Assembly (NCBI GenBank): GCA_900105895.1
Contig: FNSH01000002.1
Span: forward strand, 62,001-126,000
Reading direction: 5' to 3'
Source of the DNA: Atopobium minutum
Lineage (GTDB): Bacteria > Actinomycetota > Coriobacteriia > Coriobacteriales > Atopobiaceae
DNA length: 64,000 bases
A model generated the notes under the pieces. That model was not told where the DNA came from. It did not search any database and saw nothing but the letters and a program-made list of their open reading frames with translations. Positions 36,745-46,996 of this stretch are shown here, piece after piece. Made by a program: the position numbers and the translations under genes. The first letter of the stretch is position 1; each line of letters begins with the position of its first letter.

Positions 36745-37962
36745 TTAAACGCCCTCATTTGCAGACAAAGAAGTGGCAATGGCCTCCGCCAAGGTACTTA
36801 GCTGCTCCAAAGTTTCATCATTTAGACGCGAGCGAATGGAAACAAACGGCTCAATCATAGTTATGTTCTTCATAGCATCAAACTGCGCACGCATTAACTT
36901 GCCAGAGCAAGGAGCCCAAGAGCCATTCTCGATAAGCGCAACGGAACGTTTTTGCAGCGCATGAGCACGCAAGTCCAGCACAAGCGAACGCATGGCATCG
37001 TAGATCTCCATGTTTTGCGTAGAGGAAGCAAATACCAAGTGAGAAGCCCTAAACGCCTCGGAGACCATCGTAGCAAGGTCTGCGGTGGCCGTATTGTATA
37101 CGCGCACATCGCGCACGCCACGCTCAGACAGCATACCGGCTAAAATATCAGCCGCCTGCGCGGTACCGCCATAGATAGTGCCGTAGTAGATGACAACGCT
37201 TTGCTCCTCTGGCTCAAAAGAAGCCCACTGAGCATACTTGGAGCGAATAACATCCAGATCCTTACGCCAGATATGACCATGCAAAGGACAAATGCGATTG
37301 ATGGGCAACGCAGCAGCCTTCTTAAGCAAGTTGTTGACCTGCATGCCATATTTGCCAACGATGTTTGCATAATACCTACGAGACTGATCCAGCCAGTCAC
37401 GCTCCCAATTCACCTCGTCGGAATACAGGTTTCCACCAATGGCACCAAACGCACCAAACGTATCTGCCGAGAAAAGCGTGCCCGTTGCCAAATCAAAGGT
37501 AACCATGACTTCTGGCCAGTGAACCATAGGTGCTGTTACAAACTGCAAGATATGTTTGCCGAGCTCCAAGGTATCCCCTTCGGTTACCACAATGGCATAG
37601 GGTGTAGGGTCAAAATTATGGAACTGGCGAATGAGATCAAAAGTCTTGGCGGTACCAACCAATTTGACCGTAGGATATTTTTTTACCAGCCAGGGAATCT
37701 CTGCACAATGATCGGGCTCCATATGGTCAATTACCATATAGTTCAGCTCGCGGTCACCGAGCATATACTCCAAATTCTCACTAAACTGACCAGCTACAAC
37801 ATCATCCACACCGTCAAGAAGACAGGTCTTCTCGTCAAGAATGAGATAGCTGTTATAGGCCATGCCATTAGGAATGTGATAGGTATTCTCAAACAGGGAT
37901 AGTCTGCGATCAGATGCACCAATCCAATAGGTATCTTCGCAAATTGCGCGCACGTTATGCAT
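36745..37962 (-). CDS. FprA-family A-type flavoprotein
   Basis: From ATG 37962 the protein has 405 residues: a metallo-beta-lactamase-like diiron domain (motif IDHMEPDHCAEI, later His in CPLHGHIW) and a C-terminal flavodoxin domain (VVIYYGTIYGGTAQAA). FprA-type enzymes reduce oxygen to water or nitric oxide to nitrous oxide and protect anaerobes. The longer open frame to 38085 is rejected because it lacks similarity and a ribosome site. It stands alone. Confidence 0.92.
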   Translation of the reverse strand: MHNVRAICEDTYWIGASDRRLSLFENTYHIPNGMAYNSYLILDEKTCLLDGVDDVVAGQFSENLEYMLGDRELNYMVIDHMEPDHCAEIPWLVKKYPTVKLVGTAKTFDLIRQFHNFDPTPYAIVVTEGDTLELGKHILQFVTAPMVHWPEVMVTFDLATGTLFSADTFGAFGAIGGNLYSDEVNWERDWLDQSRRYYANIVGKYGMQVNNLLKKAAALPINRICPLHGHIWRKDLDVIRSKYAQWASFEPEEQSVVIYYGTIYGGTAQAADILAGMLSERGVRDVRVYNTATADLATMVSEAFRASHLVFASSTQNMEIYDAMRSLVLDLRAHALQKRSVALIENGSWAPCSGKLMRAQFDAMKNITMIEPFVSIRSRLNDETLEQLSTLAEAIATSLSANEGV

Positions 37963-38236
37963 AAATGCCTCACTTGCCAAAATGAAGTAACCTGTAGTAA
38001 ACATAGATAACTTTACCAAAAAGTATGCTTCTAATCTGTGTATTCGTCTATGAAATATAAATATGCTTGGATAGTTTTTGTACAACCAACCTATGCAATG
38101 CTCAATTTAGGGAACACTGAGAAAAGCAAGCAAGATACAAGCTTACGATACGCAGCTCAGACATATGGTATACAAATATGTCGTGTAGGTACTGCTTGGC
38201 GCGTAAAATGATATGCAAACCAAGAATAGGAGTTTT

Positions 38237-38905
38237 ATGGCTTCTCGAGATCATTACAAAAATGCAGGTAATCCCACTGGCGACGCTGGTCGTGAGCTCC
38301 TTGACGCCATGAATGCCGGCACACATGAGCGCTTAGCGGGCTGGAGTCTGCCGCTCCTTGAGCAAGCAACACAGCAGGCGCCCGTCAAAAAACCCCTTGC
38401 TTCGGTACTTGATGTTGGCTGCGGCGGCGGCGCTAACTTGGCTCACCTCATGAACTTGTTTGATGCCAGTCAAGCCTATGGTCTTGATCACTCTCCCATT
38501 TCTGTCGAGAAGTCCAAAGCAACAAATGCACAAGCTGTGGCCGATGGGCGTTGCCAGGTTGTGGAAGGTGATGTAGCAGCTCTTCCATATGACAACGCAA
38601 CCATCAATGTGGCTACCGCATTTGAAACTATCTACTTTTGGCCTGATGTAGCAGCTGGCCTGAGCGAAATCCTGCGCGTACTTACCCCCGGCGGTCTGTT
38701 TATGGTTTGCAATGAAACTGATGGCAGTGGCATGGATCAGCTGCGCTGGAGTGACCTATCTCAGGCAGCAGACTTACTAACTATTTACTCCGAGCAACAG
38801 CTAAGAGACTTCTTTACCAACGCTGGTTTTGTTAACATACAAGTGTGTCGCCATCCAAAAGAGGACTGGATTGTTATGTTTGGTCAAAAACCTGTTGTTA
38901 AGTGA
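38237..38905 (+). CDS. Class I SAM-dependent methyltransferase
   Basis: The 222-residue protein starts at ATG 38237 (taggag seven bases upstream). Motif I VLDVGCGGGANL binds S-adenosylmethionine; the acidic residue in YGLDHS and a motif VEGDVAALPYDN follow, then LTPGGLFMV. The substrate is unknown. It does not clearly share an operon with the MATE gene 86 bases downstream. Confidence 0.88.
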   Translation: MASRDHYKNAGNPTGDAGRELLDAMNAGTHERLAGWSLPLLEQATQQAPVKKPLASVLDVGCGGGANLAHLMNLFDASQAYGLDHSPISVEKSKATNAQAVADGRCQVVEGDVAALPYDNATINVATAFETIYFWPDVAAGLSEILRVLTPGGLFMVCNETDGSGMDQLRWSDLSQAADLLTIYSEQQLRDFFTNAGFVNIQVCRHPKEDWIVMFGQKPVVK

Positions 38906-38991
38906 CGAATAGAGCCTCTCTAGAGTGGCAGTGTCTCGCTATACCATCTCTCTGATAGACGTATTCGACCACCAGCAGGAAACTGATTTTT

Positions 38992-40359
38992 ATGTCCACA
39001 AATCACGACAAGCTCTTTACGCAGACGCCGCTTTATAAAATGCTACTCATTATTGTTGTCCCTGGCGCTATTAGCATGTTAACGTCGGCTCTGTACGATA
39101 TTATCGACGGAATTATGGTTGGCAATCTGCTCGGAGAAACCGCTTTTGCTGCCATTAACCTGGCAATGCCTTTTGTAATAATTCTTTTCTCGATAGGTGA
39201 CCTTATTGGCGTTGGCTCAGCCGTCCCCCTCTCCATTACCCTTGGCGAGAAGGACCATGAGGCTGCCAATAATATCTTCTCGTATTCCATTGTCATGCTG
39301 TTTATCAGCGGCCTAGGCATAGGACTGCTTGTATTCTTTGCAGCTCCCTTTTTAATTGCTCTACAGGGAGCAAGCGGAAAACTTGCTGAGATTTCCATCA
39401 TATACCTGCGCATATATGCTTTGTTTATCCCCATCTCCGGCATGATGTTTGCAATGGACAACTACCTTAAAGTGTGCGGCAAGGTCGGACGCAGTATGGC
39501 TCTCAATATTCTTATGGCTGTATCTGGCGCCATACTAGAAGCAATTTTGCTGATTGTCTTTCATACCGAGGTATGGGGTGCTGCATTTGCTTACAGCCTC
39601 GCCATGGTTATAGCTTCTACCATTGGTTTGTGGCCCTTTATTCGTGGCAAAATGGTTTTGAAGCTCGTACGTCCAAAACCCACCTTAGCCCTTACAAAAC
39701 AAATTGTTATGGCAGGACTCTCTGCCTTTCTCAACAACGTTGCTGGTCGTGTGGTAAGCATCGTACTGAATGCTCGTATGTTATTGCTTGGTGGTGAACA
39801 AGCGGTATCCATCTTTGGCATCATGATGTTTACCGATGCCTTTGTTATGTCCCTTATCTATGGCACCACAGATTCCCTGCAGCCATCCATTGGGTACAAC
39901 TGGGGAGCAAAAAACTACAAGCGAGCATTTGAGATTGGCAAGAGCAGCTTTATCATTTCTGCGGTGTTTAGCTTTATCTATATAATCTTGCTTCACCTGT
40001 TCCCCGAGGTTCCCGTACGCATCTTCATCTTTAATGCCTCAGATGATTTTGTACAAGCCGCCGCTGCCGCTTTTGCACTATTGTCACTACAGTGGCTTAC
40101 CCGCTGGTTTGTATTTGCTTGTGATGCTTTTTTGCTTGCCTGCGGTCAATCCAAACGTGCTGTATGTCTTTCTGTTGCATCTTCTATTGCTGTTCCATTA
40201 ACAACTATTGTCTTACTATCACCCCTGGGACTTACGGGAGTATGGTTAAACGCAGCTGTTGCAAATACGGTTGCAGCCCTCTTTGGCATATGGCTCTTAA
40301 CGAGCTTCTTGCGCAAACATAACCACGGATTGGAAAAGAAGAACACCCTTCATGAATGA
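38992..40359 (+). CDS. MATE-family efflux transporter
   Basis: The 455-residue protein has 12 predicted membrane segments in two homologous halves: PGAISMLTSALYDIIDGIMVG in the first part and a matching block near residues 235-290. MATE proteins export cationic drugs or metabolites using sodium or proton gradients. The end overlaps the next gene by 8 bases. Confidence 0.92.
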   Translation: MSTNHDKLFTQTPLYKMLLIIVVPGAISMLTSALYDIIDGIMVGNLLGETAFAAINLAMPFVIILFSIGDLIGVGSAVPLSITLGEKDHEAANNIFSYSIVMLFISGLGIGLLVFFAAPFLIALQGASGKLAEISIIYLRIYALFIPISGMMFAMDNYLKVCGKVGRSMALNILMAVSGAILEAILLIVFHTEVWGAAFAYSLAMVIASTIGLWPFIRGKMVLKLVRPKPTLALTKQIVMAGLSAFLNNVAGRVVSIVLNARMLLLGGEQAVSIFGIMMFTDAFVMSLIYGTTDSLQPSIGYNWGAKNYKRAFEIGKSSFIISAVFSFIYIILLHLFPEVPVRIFIFNASDDFVQAAAAAFALLSLQWLTRWFVFACDAFLLACGQSKRAVCLSVASSIAVPLTTIVLLSPLGLTGVWLNAAVANTVAALFGIWLLTSFLRKHNHGLEKKNTLHE

Positions 40360-40984
40360 AGTAACAGAACCAGAAAAAGTCACTAAAGCCACTACGGCAA
40401 ATGAAGCATTTCTGAGCATTTTTGAAAACATCAAGCAGGATCCACAAAATAAAGTCTATACACAACAGGGTATAGATCCTCTGTATACTGCCGCCTCTGA
40501 TGCACGTATTTTAATAGTAGGGCAAGCTCCTGGACGTATTGCACAGCAAACACGTATTCCTTGGAACGATAAAAGCGGCGAACGCCTCCGTACTTGGATG
40601 GGCATTTCTCGCGAGGACTTTTACAATCCTCAAAAGCTTGCCCTCCTACCCATGGATTTTTACTTCCCCGGTAGTGGCAAAAGTGGAGATCTTGCCCCGC
40701 GTAAAGGCTTTGCACAAAAATGGCATCCTCAATTGTTAGAGCTCATGCCCCACATTCAACTGACTATTCTGATTGGGAAATACGCGCTCTCCCACTATTT
40801 GGAACTTCCAAAATCTGTTCGCATCACAGAGGTAGTGCATAACTACGAGCACTATGCTCCAGACTATTTTCCCTTGGTTCATCCATCTGGACGTAACCAG
40901 CGGTGGATAAAGAAAAATCCTTGGTTTGAAGAAGAAGTGCTCCCTCAACTACAAAAGCGTGTTTCTCAAACACTTTTTAGCTAA
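40352..40984 (+). CDS. Uracil-DNA glycosylase-family protein
   Basis: The 210-residue protein has a UDG-superfamily core: ILIVGQAPGRIAQQT (motif 1-like), the LLPMDFYFPG segment and HPSGRNQRW (motif 2-like His). This subgroup is often listed as a uracil-DNA glycosylase-family protein without demonstrated activity. The start is inside the MATE gene, suggesting coupling. Confidence 0.82.
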   Translation: MNEVTEPEKVTKATTANEAFLSIFENIKQDPQNKVYTQQGIDPLYTAASDARILIVGQAPGRIAQQTRIPWNDKSGERLRTWMGISREDFYNPQKLALLPMDFYFPGSGKSGDLAPRKGFAQKWHPQLLELMPHIQLTILIGKYALSHYLELPKSVRITEVVHNYEHYAPDYFPLVHPSGRNQRWIKKNPWFEEEVLPQLQKRVSQTLFS

Positions 40985-41040
40985 GTCTCGTATCATCAAA
41001 TACCTGATTGGCGCTTATAGAAAACTACTAGATCAAAGGA

Positions 41041-42120
41041 ATGGCTACCTCTATGACAGACACGCAAACCAATGACCTCTTGCACTTCTCGTCAGACTAT
41101 ATGCAGGGTGCTCATCCTGCCGTGCTCGATGCTTTGGTGCGCACCAATATGGAGTCTACCTCTGGTTACGGCACAGACCACTATTGTGTCGAGGCCGCTC
41201 AGGCAATTTTAGAGGCCTGCAACTGCCCCGATGGCGAGGTTCGATTCTTGATGGGCGGCACGCAGACCAATACCTTTGTTATTGATGCGCTCCTGCATCC
41301 GTGGCAGGGCGTCATAAGTGCAGCAACGGGCCACATAAACGTACATGAAGCAGGCTCTATTGAGGCGGGCGGTCACAAAGTCATATCCCTCGATCACACT
41401 AACGGTAAGCTTTCTGCCACAGCTATCGATAAAACCGTGCAGGCTTGGGAGCAGGATGACAATCGTGAACATATGGTTCAACCTGCCATGGTGTACCTTT
41501 CCCAGCCCACTGAGTACGGTACGTTGTATAGTACGGCTGAGCTTGAAGCAATTGCTGAGGTATGCACTGCACACAATCTGAAGCTTTTTGTGGATGGTGC
41601 GCGCCTGGCCTACGCACTTGCTGCACCCCAAAATGATGTCAGTCTGGCAGACTTAGCGCGCATAGCAGATGTTTTTTACATTGGTGGCACTAAATGTGGC
41701 CTTCTTTTTGGTGAAGCCGTTGTCTTTACCAAAAAGGGCATGGTAAACGGACTTACTCCGCTCATAAAACAGCACGGTGGTCTGTTAGCAAAAGGGCGCT
41801 TGCTGGGCGTTCAGTTTAAAGAGCTGTTTAAAGATGGCCTGTACGAGCGCATAGGTCAAACTGCTTTGGAATGTGCGACACGCATTAAAAAACGCCTTGC
41901 AGAAAAGGGGTTTGATCTATATATAGACTCCCCCACCAACCAAGTATTTTTTGTCGCCACCGATGCTCAACTTGCCTGGCTAAGCAACCATGCGGAGTAT
42001 GGCTTTATGGAGCGCCTGGACGATAACCGCGTCGTTGTTCGTTTTGCTACCTGCTGGTCCACCACACACAAAGATACGGACAAACTGCTTGAGTGTATCG
42101 ACCAGATGGCCGAGCTTTAA
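41041..42120 (+). CDS. Low-specificity threonine aldolase
   Basis: The 359-residue PLP enzyme has the fold-type I aldolase layout: an SSGYGTD-like SGYGTDHYC, FLMGGTQTN, FVDGARLAYAL and the PLP-Lys in IGGTKCGLLFGE. It cleaves threonine or allo-threonine to glycine and acetaldehyde. The aaagga is directly adjacent to ATG 41041, so the second ATG (41053) may be used. The end carries a stop-spanning tandem repeat. Confidence 0.9.
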   Translation: MATSMTDTQTNDLLHFSSDYMQGAHPAVLDALVRTNMESTSGYGTDHYCVEAAQAILEACNCPDGEVRFLMGGTQTNTFVIDALLHPWQGVISAATGHINVHEAGSIEAGGHKVISLDHTNGKLSATAIDKTVQAWEQDDNREHMVQPAMVYLSQPTEYGTLYSTAELEAIAEVCTAHNLKLFVDGARLAYALAAPQNDVSLADLARIADVFYIGGTKCGLLFGEAVVFTKKGMVNGLTPLIKQHGGLLAKGRLLGVQFKELFKDGLYERIGQTALECATRIKKRLAEKGFDLYIDSPTNQVFFVATDAQLAWLSNHAEYGFMERLDDNRVVVRFATCWSTTHKDTDKLLECIDQMAEL

Positions 42121-42160
42121 GACAACCAAGCTTTAAGATGGTCAAGTTTTAAGACAACCG
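42113..42160 (+). repeat. 3 x 16-bp tandem repeat spanning the threonine aldolase stop
   Basis: Three units (42113-42128, 42129-42144, 42145-42160) begin agctttaaga, agctttaaga and agttttaaga. The TAA stop (42118-42120) is in the first unit and is reproduced in the other two. Confidence 0.9.
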
Positions 42161-42229
42161 TGCTAAAACTCTAAAAACAACAAGACAAGGCGAGAAGTGC
42201 CTTTCCAAGTGTAGAGAGGCGCTCGTACT

Positions 42230-43012
42230 TTAGCCCAGTGCAACATCCAAGGTCATCATCAAAGCAAACCCAAGCATAAAAATGACAGTAGCAAGATTTG
42301 AGTGCTTGCCTGCACTCATCTCTGGAATAAGCTCCTCTACCACCACATACATCATGGCACCTGCTGCAAAACCAAGTAAATAAGGCAAAATAGGAACAAT
42401 AGCATTTGCCGCTACAACAGTTATTACAGCACCAATAGGTTCTACAATGCCAGAAAGCGTACCCATAACAAAAGCCTTGGGCTTAGATTGACCAGCTGCG
42501 CGCAAAGGCATAGAGATAATAGCGCCCTCGGGAAAGTTTTGGATAGCAATGCCCAAAGCTAAAGAAAAGGCAGCTGCCAAAGAAATGGTGGAGCTTCCGC
42601 TTAACCAGCCAGCGTACACAACACCAACAGCCATGCCTTCAGGAATGTTGTGCAGCGTTACCGCAAGTACCATCGTCGTGGTACGTTTAAGATGAGTCTT
42701 AGGGCCTTCTGGCTCATCCTCGCCAATATGAAGGTGAGGGATCACGGTATCCAAAAATAACAAAAAAGCAGCGCCAGCTAAAAATCCCAGTGTGGCCGGG
42801 ACAAAAGCAAATGACCCCAGAGCAGAGCTCTGCTCAATCGCAGGTTTTATCAAGCTAAAAAATGAAGCTGCAACCATCACACCTGCTGCAAAGCCCTCTA
42901 ACGCATGTGTCACAGAATCACGTAACTGTTTACGCATAAAAAAGACCATTGCTGCACCAAGCGTGGTGCCAGCAAATGGAATAAGCAATCCATACGCTAC
43001 ATCACTATTCAT
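42230..43012 (-). CDS. ZIP-family divalent metal transporter
   Basis: Starting at ATG 43012 (GGAG eleven bases upstream) the 260-residue protein has eight membrane segments. The ZIP metal-binding motif HNIPEGMAVGV is in segment 4 and NFPEGAIISMPL in segment 5. A His/acidic cytoplasmic loop (HLHIGEDEPEG) lies between. It imports zinc or iron. It is in the same direction as, and downstream of, the P-type ATPase (147 bases). Confidence 0.92.
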   Translation of the reverse strand: MNSDVAYGLLIPFAGTTLGAAMVFFMRKQLRDSVTHALEGFAAGVMVAASFFSLIKPAIEQSSALGSFAFVPATLGFLAGAAFLLFLDTVIPHLHIGEDEPEGPKTHLKRTTTMVLAVTLHNIPEGMAVGVVYAGWLSGSSTISLAAAFSLALGIAIQNFPEGAIISMPLRAAGQSKPKAFVMGTLSGIVEPIGAVITVVAANAIVPILPYLLGFAAGAMMYVVVEELIPEMSAGKHSNLATVIFMLGFALMMTLDVALG

Positions 43013-43158
43013 AAAGTGGTATTCTCCATCCTTTATAACCACCAACTGCAAAAAGTTGCAGAGCACCACTTATTTCCTCTCCAAAAAATAAGCAGCTAAA
43101 AATATGTGGTCGTATAGTTTAGTGCTCTTACGCTCGTAAGATACCCAAATATATAATC

Positions 43159-45429
43159 TTATTGCAAAAACGTAAAATGCTTGTGAGCAAACGTCCCAAA
43201 CAAATTCAAGCACAGCATCAAAACTACCTCAACTCCAGCAATGGAACCCGTAAGCACCGCTGCATTCCAAGAGATAGCCGTAATAGCAAAAAGATTGGAC
43301 AAAAAGAAAGCTGTCCCAATAAAGCCTGCAACACAGCCTACAAAGATAAGCGTGTGCCACAGATTAAATGGTCTACTCAACTCAAACAGAACCATAAAGC
43401 CTGCAAGAGACAACAAAAACGTACTTCCTACCCCTACGTCCATCTTAGAAACCTCTAGATACGGCGCAAGAGCCACAAGCAGCACAATCGCAAGAAAAGA
43501 GGTACAGGCCGCAGGAATAGCACGGGTAAGCGCCTCATAGATAAACCTACCATGCTGCTTTTTGTTGTTCTGCTCCATAGCCAACAAAAAGGCAGGCACG
43601 CCAATATTAAACATGGACACAAGGGATACCTGCGAAGGTTTAAGTGGATACACCCATGCAAATAAAATTGCACAGGTCGCTAACAGCATCGAGAAAATAT
43701 TCTTATACAAAAACAGCGTTGCCGAACGCAACAAGTTATTGATGTCACGCCTACCCTCAGAAATGATTTGCTTCATGTGACTAAAGTCATCATCTAAGAT
43801 AACAACTTGAGCCGCCTGACGAGCAGCATCACTGCCCGTACCCATAGCTATAGAGCAATCGGCTTCCTTCATTGCAAGGATGTCGTTTACGCCATCTCCT
43901 GTCATGGCTACTCGCAAACCCTGGGCTTTGAGGGCATTTATGATTTTCTTTTTTTGCTCTGGCTTCACACGACCAAACACGGTGTACTCTGACACAGCCT
44001 CAGTAAAGTCTTCATCCGCTATATCGGTAGCAGTAACGTATTGATCTGCATGAGGTATGCCCACCTGGCACGCAATATGAGAAACCGTCTGTGGATTGTC
44101 ACCAGAAATGACCATAACACGGACTTCCTGCTGATCAAACCATGCAAAGGTTTCGGCAACATTGGGACGCAGGCCGTTAACCAAACTCACAAAGAGCAGC
44201 GGCTGGAATACACCCTTCTCGTCAGCCTGAGCAAATACCAGCACACGCTGGCCACGTGCAGCACGCTCAGCAACCTGCGCTTCACAGACAGCAAAAGTCT
44301 GAGCATCTAACACAAACTCAGGTGCTCCAAAGCGCAACGAAGCTCCGTGTACCTGGTCTATCTGTGAATACTTGTTCTTTGACGAGAAAGGCAACACACT
44401 GCTAGCAGTAAGCACACTTGCCTGATGTACAAAGGCACGCACCGCTTCCATAGTGGCATTGGCATCAGGAATGGTAGCCGCATACTGTGCCAACAGATCA
44501 CAGGCAGCAGATGTATCCTTTGTAACGGCTGAACCCGCCTGATCAAACACCTCAACTACCTGCATGGTGTTATCGGTAATCGTTCCGGTTTTATCCACAC
44601 ACAACACATCAATACGTGCCAGCGTCTCTGTACTACGCATGTCATGCAGCAAGACCTTGTTTTGTGCTAAGCGCATAGCAGAAAGTGCCAAAGCCACGGT
44701 AACCAGCAGGTACAGTCCTTCGGGGATCATACCGATAATAGCGCCAACCATAGCCTCAATAGATTCCTTAAAAAGGTACCCATTCACAAAGAATGCCTGA
44801 TAGAACAACAGACAACCAAGAGGAATGATGACAATACCTGCAATTCCAACAATCAAGTTGATGTCATGGATCATTTCGGAGGGCTTCTCGCGCATCTGTT
44901 TAGCCTCTGCCTGCAAGCGCGCAGCGTAGCAGTCCTCACCTACCTGCGTAAGCAGCGCGGTACAACTACCCGAGACAACAAAACTCCCGGATAACAACTT
45001 TGCATGGACCGGCTTTTCTATCTCATCCGCCTCACCGGTAAGCAAGGACTCGTTTGCCGCAATAAGCCCATCTACCACCGTGGCATCCGCCGGAATTTGC
45101 TGACCGGCCTCTAACGTAATGAGATCTCCCACCAAAAGCTCTCCACTTGCCAAAGATAGCACGCGGCCATCACGTGTGATGGAATAGGTGGAGCGCGCTA
45201 AAAGTGACAGCTGATTAAGCACCTTTCGTGCACGCAGCTGCTGCACAATGCCGATAAGTGAGTTTGCTATAACGACGGGTAAAAAGGTTAAACTACGATA
45301 ACTACCTGCAATAATGAGCAGTATAGCAATGATCGCAAAAATTGCATTAAAGTACGTAAAGACATTGTTTATGACAATATCTTTCGCTGTAAGTTCTGCT
45401 TTGTTGTTCTGTTTTCTCATGAATCTCAT
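43159..45429 (-). CDS. Cation-translocating P-type ATPase (P2-like)
   Basis: Motifs: the actuator TGEAD loop (SLLTGEADEIEKP), membrane motif IPEGLYLLV, phosphorylation Asp in CVDKTGTITDN, and hinge TGDGVNDILAMKEADCSIAMG. Length is about 756 residues, slightly short, as in streptococcal-type members of this group. The ion is not certain; calcium or manganese are family options. The start is unclear: ATG 45429 has ggtga ten bases upstream, while 45420 and a TTG at 45456 are alternatives. Confidence 0.9.
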   Translation of the reverse strand: MRFMRKQNNKAELTAKDIVINNVFTYFNAIFAIIAILLIIAGSYRSLTFLPVVIANSLIGIVQQLRARKVLNQLSLLARSTYSITRDGRVLSLASGELLVGDLITLEAGQQIPADATVVDGLIAANESLLTGEADEIEKPVHAKLLSGSFVVSGSCTALLTQVGEDCYAARLQAEAKQMREKPSEMIHDINLIVGIAGIVIIPLGCLLFYQAFFVNGYLFKESIEAMVGAIIGMIPEGLYLLVTVALALSAMRLAQNKVLLHDMRSTETLARIDVLCVDKTGTITDNTMQVVEVFDQAGSAVTKDTSAACDLLAQYAATIPDANATMEAVRAFVHQASVLTASSVLPFSSKNKYSQIDQVHGASLRFGAPEFVLDAQTFAVCEAQVAERAARGQRVLVFAQADEKGVFQPLLFVSLVNGLRPNVAETFAWFDQQEVRVMVISGDNPQTVSHIACQVGIPHADQYVTATDIADEDFTEAVSEYTVFGRVKPEQKKKIINALKAQGLRVAMTGDGVNDILAMKEADCSIAMGTGSDAARQAAQVVILDDDFSHMKQIISEGRRDINNLLRSATLFLYKNIFSMLLATCAILFAWVYPLKPSQVSLVSMFNIGVPAFLLAMEQNNKKQHGRFIYEALTRAIPAACTSFLAIVLLVALAPYLEVSKMDVGVGSTFLLSLAGFMVLFELSRPFNLWHTLIFVGCVAGFIGTAFFLSNLFAITAISWNAAVLTGSIAGVEVVLMLCLNLFGTFAHKHFTFLQ

Positions 45430-45480
45430 TAAATGGTAGTCACCGTATAAGTGCAAGGCCTATTACCCAGATGCAACAAA

Positions 45481-45523
45481 AGACCCTAGAAGCCCACACA
45501 GCTTGCGCTGACCTCTAGGGTCT
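45481..45523 (-). terminator. Terminator after gldA
   Basis: Perfect 10-bp arms agaccctaga (45481-45490) and tctagggtct (45514-45523) enclose a partly paired loop. On the minus strand the hairpin is followed by TTTTGTTG. It ends the gldA transcript before the P-type ATPase gene. Confidence 0.8.
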
Positions 45524-45591
45524 TATAAGCTGCTCTTTACTCACTTTGAAACGAGTAAACCGTCCATTGCGATAAGAGCAGCGCGCACAAC

Positions 45592-45627
45592 AGTCGTGCT
45601 TATCACACGAGTCGTGTTAATCAATGC
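45592..45627 (-). repeat. 2 x 18-bp imperfect tandem repeat at the gldA stop
   Basis: Plus-strand units 45592-45609 and 45610-45627 both begin agtcgtg and share a stop-like TAA or ATAAG position (12 of 18 identical). The gldA stop (45617-45619) lies in the second unit. Confidence 0.55.
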
Positions 45628-46714
45628 CCAAAACTTTCTTACCCATTGCATCGGTGGCGACAATAGCGTCGTAGAGTGCATCGGGGGTTACGTCACCAGC
45701 AAGATTGTGAATGGTCTCACCAGGAACACAGGCAGCCTCGGCAATCTGCTTGATTTGCTCGGGAGTGCTTACGCCAAGCTCTGCCAAGGTAACAGGAAGA
45801 CCAACCTCAAGACAATAGCCTTGAACATCAGAGAACTCATCCTGGTCCACACCCTCAAGTACCAGCTGTACCAAGGTGCCAAAGGCTACGCAGCAGCCGT
45901 GAGGAGCACTGTGACCACCCAAGGAAGTAAGACCATTGTAGAAGGAGTGAGCAGCAGCACAGTTAACATTATCGGCACCCACGCCAGACAGATATACACA
46001 AGCCTCTATGATGTTCTCGAGAGCAGGCGTTACCACGTTGTTCTCGCAAGCAGTGATTGCCTGTGAGCTGTAATCACGAAGGGTCTCATAGCAAAGCTCG
46101 GCCAAGGCCATACCTGCGCGCGTAATGCCAGTGCCCTCAAGGCTGGGAGATTCAGTACGAAGAGAGGCACGACCCTCAAAGTAGGTACCCAAAGCATCTC
46201 CCATACCCGCCACCAAGAAACGAACGGGAGCATCTGCTATGACCTGCGTATCCACCATAACTGCTGCGGGATTCTCTGGATAAAACAGGTACTTATCAAA
46301 GCTACCATCATCGTTGTAAATGACCGAGAGGCCCGTACAAGGAGCATCTGTTGCAGCAACCGTTGGAATAATAACAACCTTTTTACCAGCGTAATAAGCC
46401 GTTGCCTTAGCAGTATCTACCGCAGAGCCACCACCGATTGCCACAACAGCATCAATGTTGTCCTCTTCCACAATGGCCTGCATTTTTGCAATCTCGCCCT
46501 TGCTAGAAATGCCGCCAAAGATCTCATAGCGACGATAGCTATCGGAATCACCAAAGCTCTGCTCAATCTGATCATGACAAGCCTTGTAGCCGCTGTTAGA
46601 ACACACAAACAAAAAGCGTGTTCCCATATAACCCATCTCTTCTTCAAAGTGAAGAAGAGCATTCTTACCTTGAACATACTTAAGGGGCTCACGCATAGCA
46701 CGCAACAGTTTCAT
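45617..46714 (-). CDS. gldA: GldA-type glycerol / hydroxyacetone dehydrogenase
   Basis: From ATG 46714 (gagga upstream) the 365-residue protein is exactly GldA-sized. NAD-binding IGGGSAVDTAKA and metal-binding residues in GMGDALGTYFEG and SLGGHSAPHG are present. GldA oxidises glycerol to dihydroxyacetone and efficiently reduces hydroxyacetone to 1,2-propanediol. Given the neighbouring GRE, aldolase and PTS genes, the second role is likely here. It is separated from fsa by the LPXTG gene on the opposite strand. Confidence 0.93.
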   Translation of the reverse strand: MKLLRAMREPLKYVQGKNALLHFEEEMGYMGTRFLFVCSNSGYKACHDQIEQSFGDSDSYRRYEIFGGISSKGEIAKMQAIVEEDNIDAVVAIGGGSAVDTAKATAYYAGKKVVIIPTVAATDAPCTGLSVIYNDDGSFDKYLFYPENPAAVMVDTQVIADAPVRFLVAGMGDALGTYFEGRASLRTESPSLEGTGITRAGMALAELCYETLRDYSSQAITACENNVVTPALENIIEACVYLSGVGADNVNCAAAHSFYNGLTSLGGHSAPHGCCVAFGTLVQLVLEGVDQDEFSDVQGYCLEVGLPVTLAELGVSTPEQIKQIAEAACVPGETIHNLAGDVTPDALYDAIVATDAMGKKVLGID

Positions 46715-46996
46715 AGCATCCTCTATTCTTCCTTTTTTGCTTTTACTCTCCCTTTTTATGGCAACCAATGCCACTAGGTATAGCTTAGTACACTTAGCTA
46801 TATAACGTGTATATTTTTATCAAAAAAATGAATAGAATGTAGAAGTTAGCCATGGTTTATACATTAAAGTAAGAGTTATTTACTGCTTTAAGCCTTCAGC
46901 TACAATCAAACATTCTGCGGTTTTTTCTCGGTATTTAAACTAAGGTAAAAAACAGCACTCAGTAAATGTAACTTGTTTATAAAATTAGATGATTTG

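Noticed and set aside
45420..45456. TTG at 45456 as the start of the P-type ATPase
   Set aside because: No ribosome site before the TTG; ATG 45429 has a ggtga at a suitable distance.
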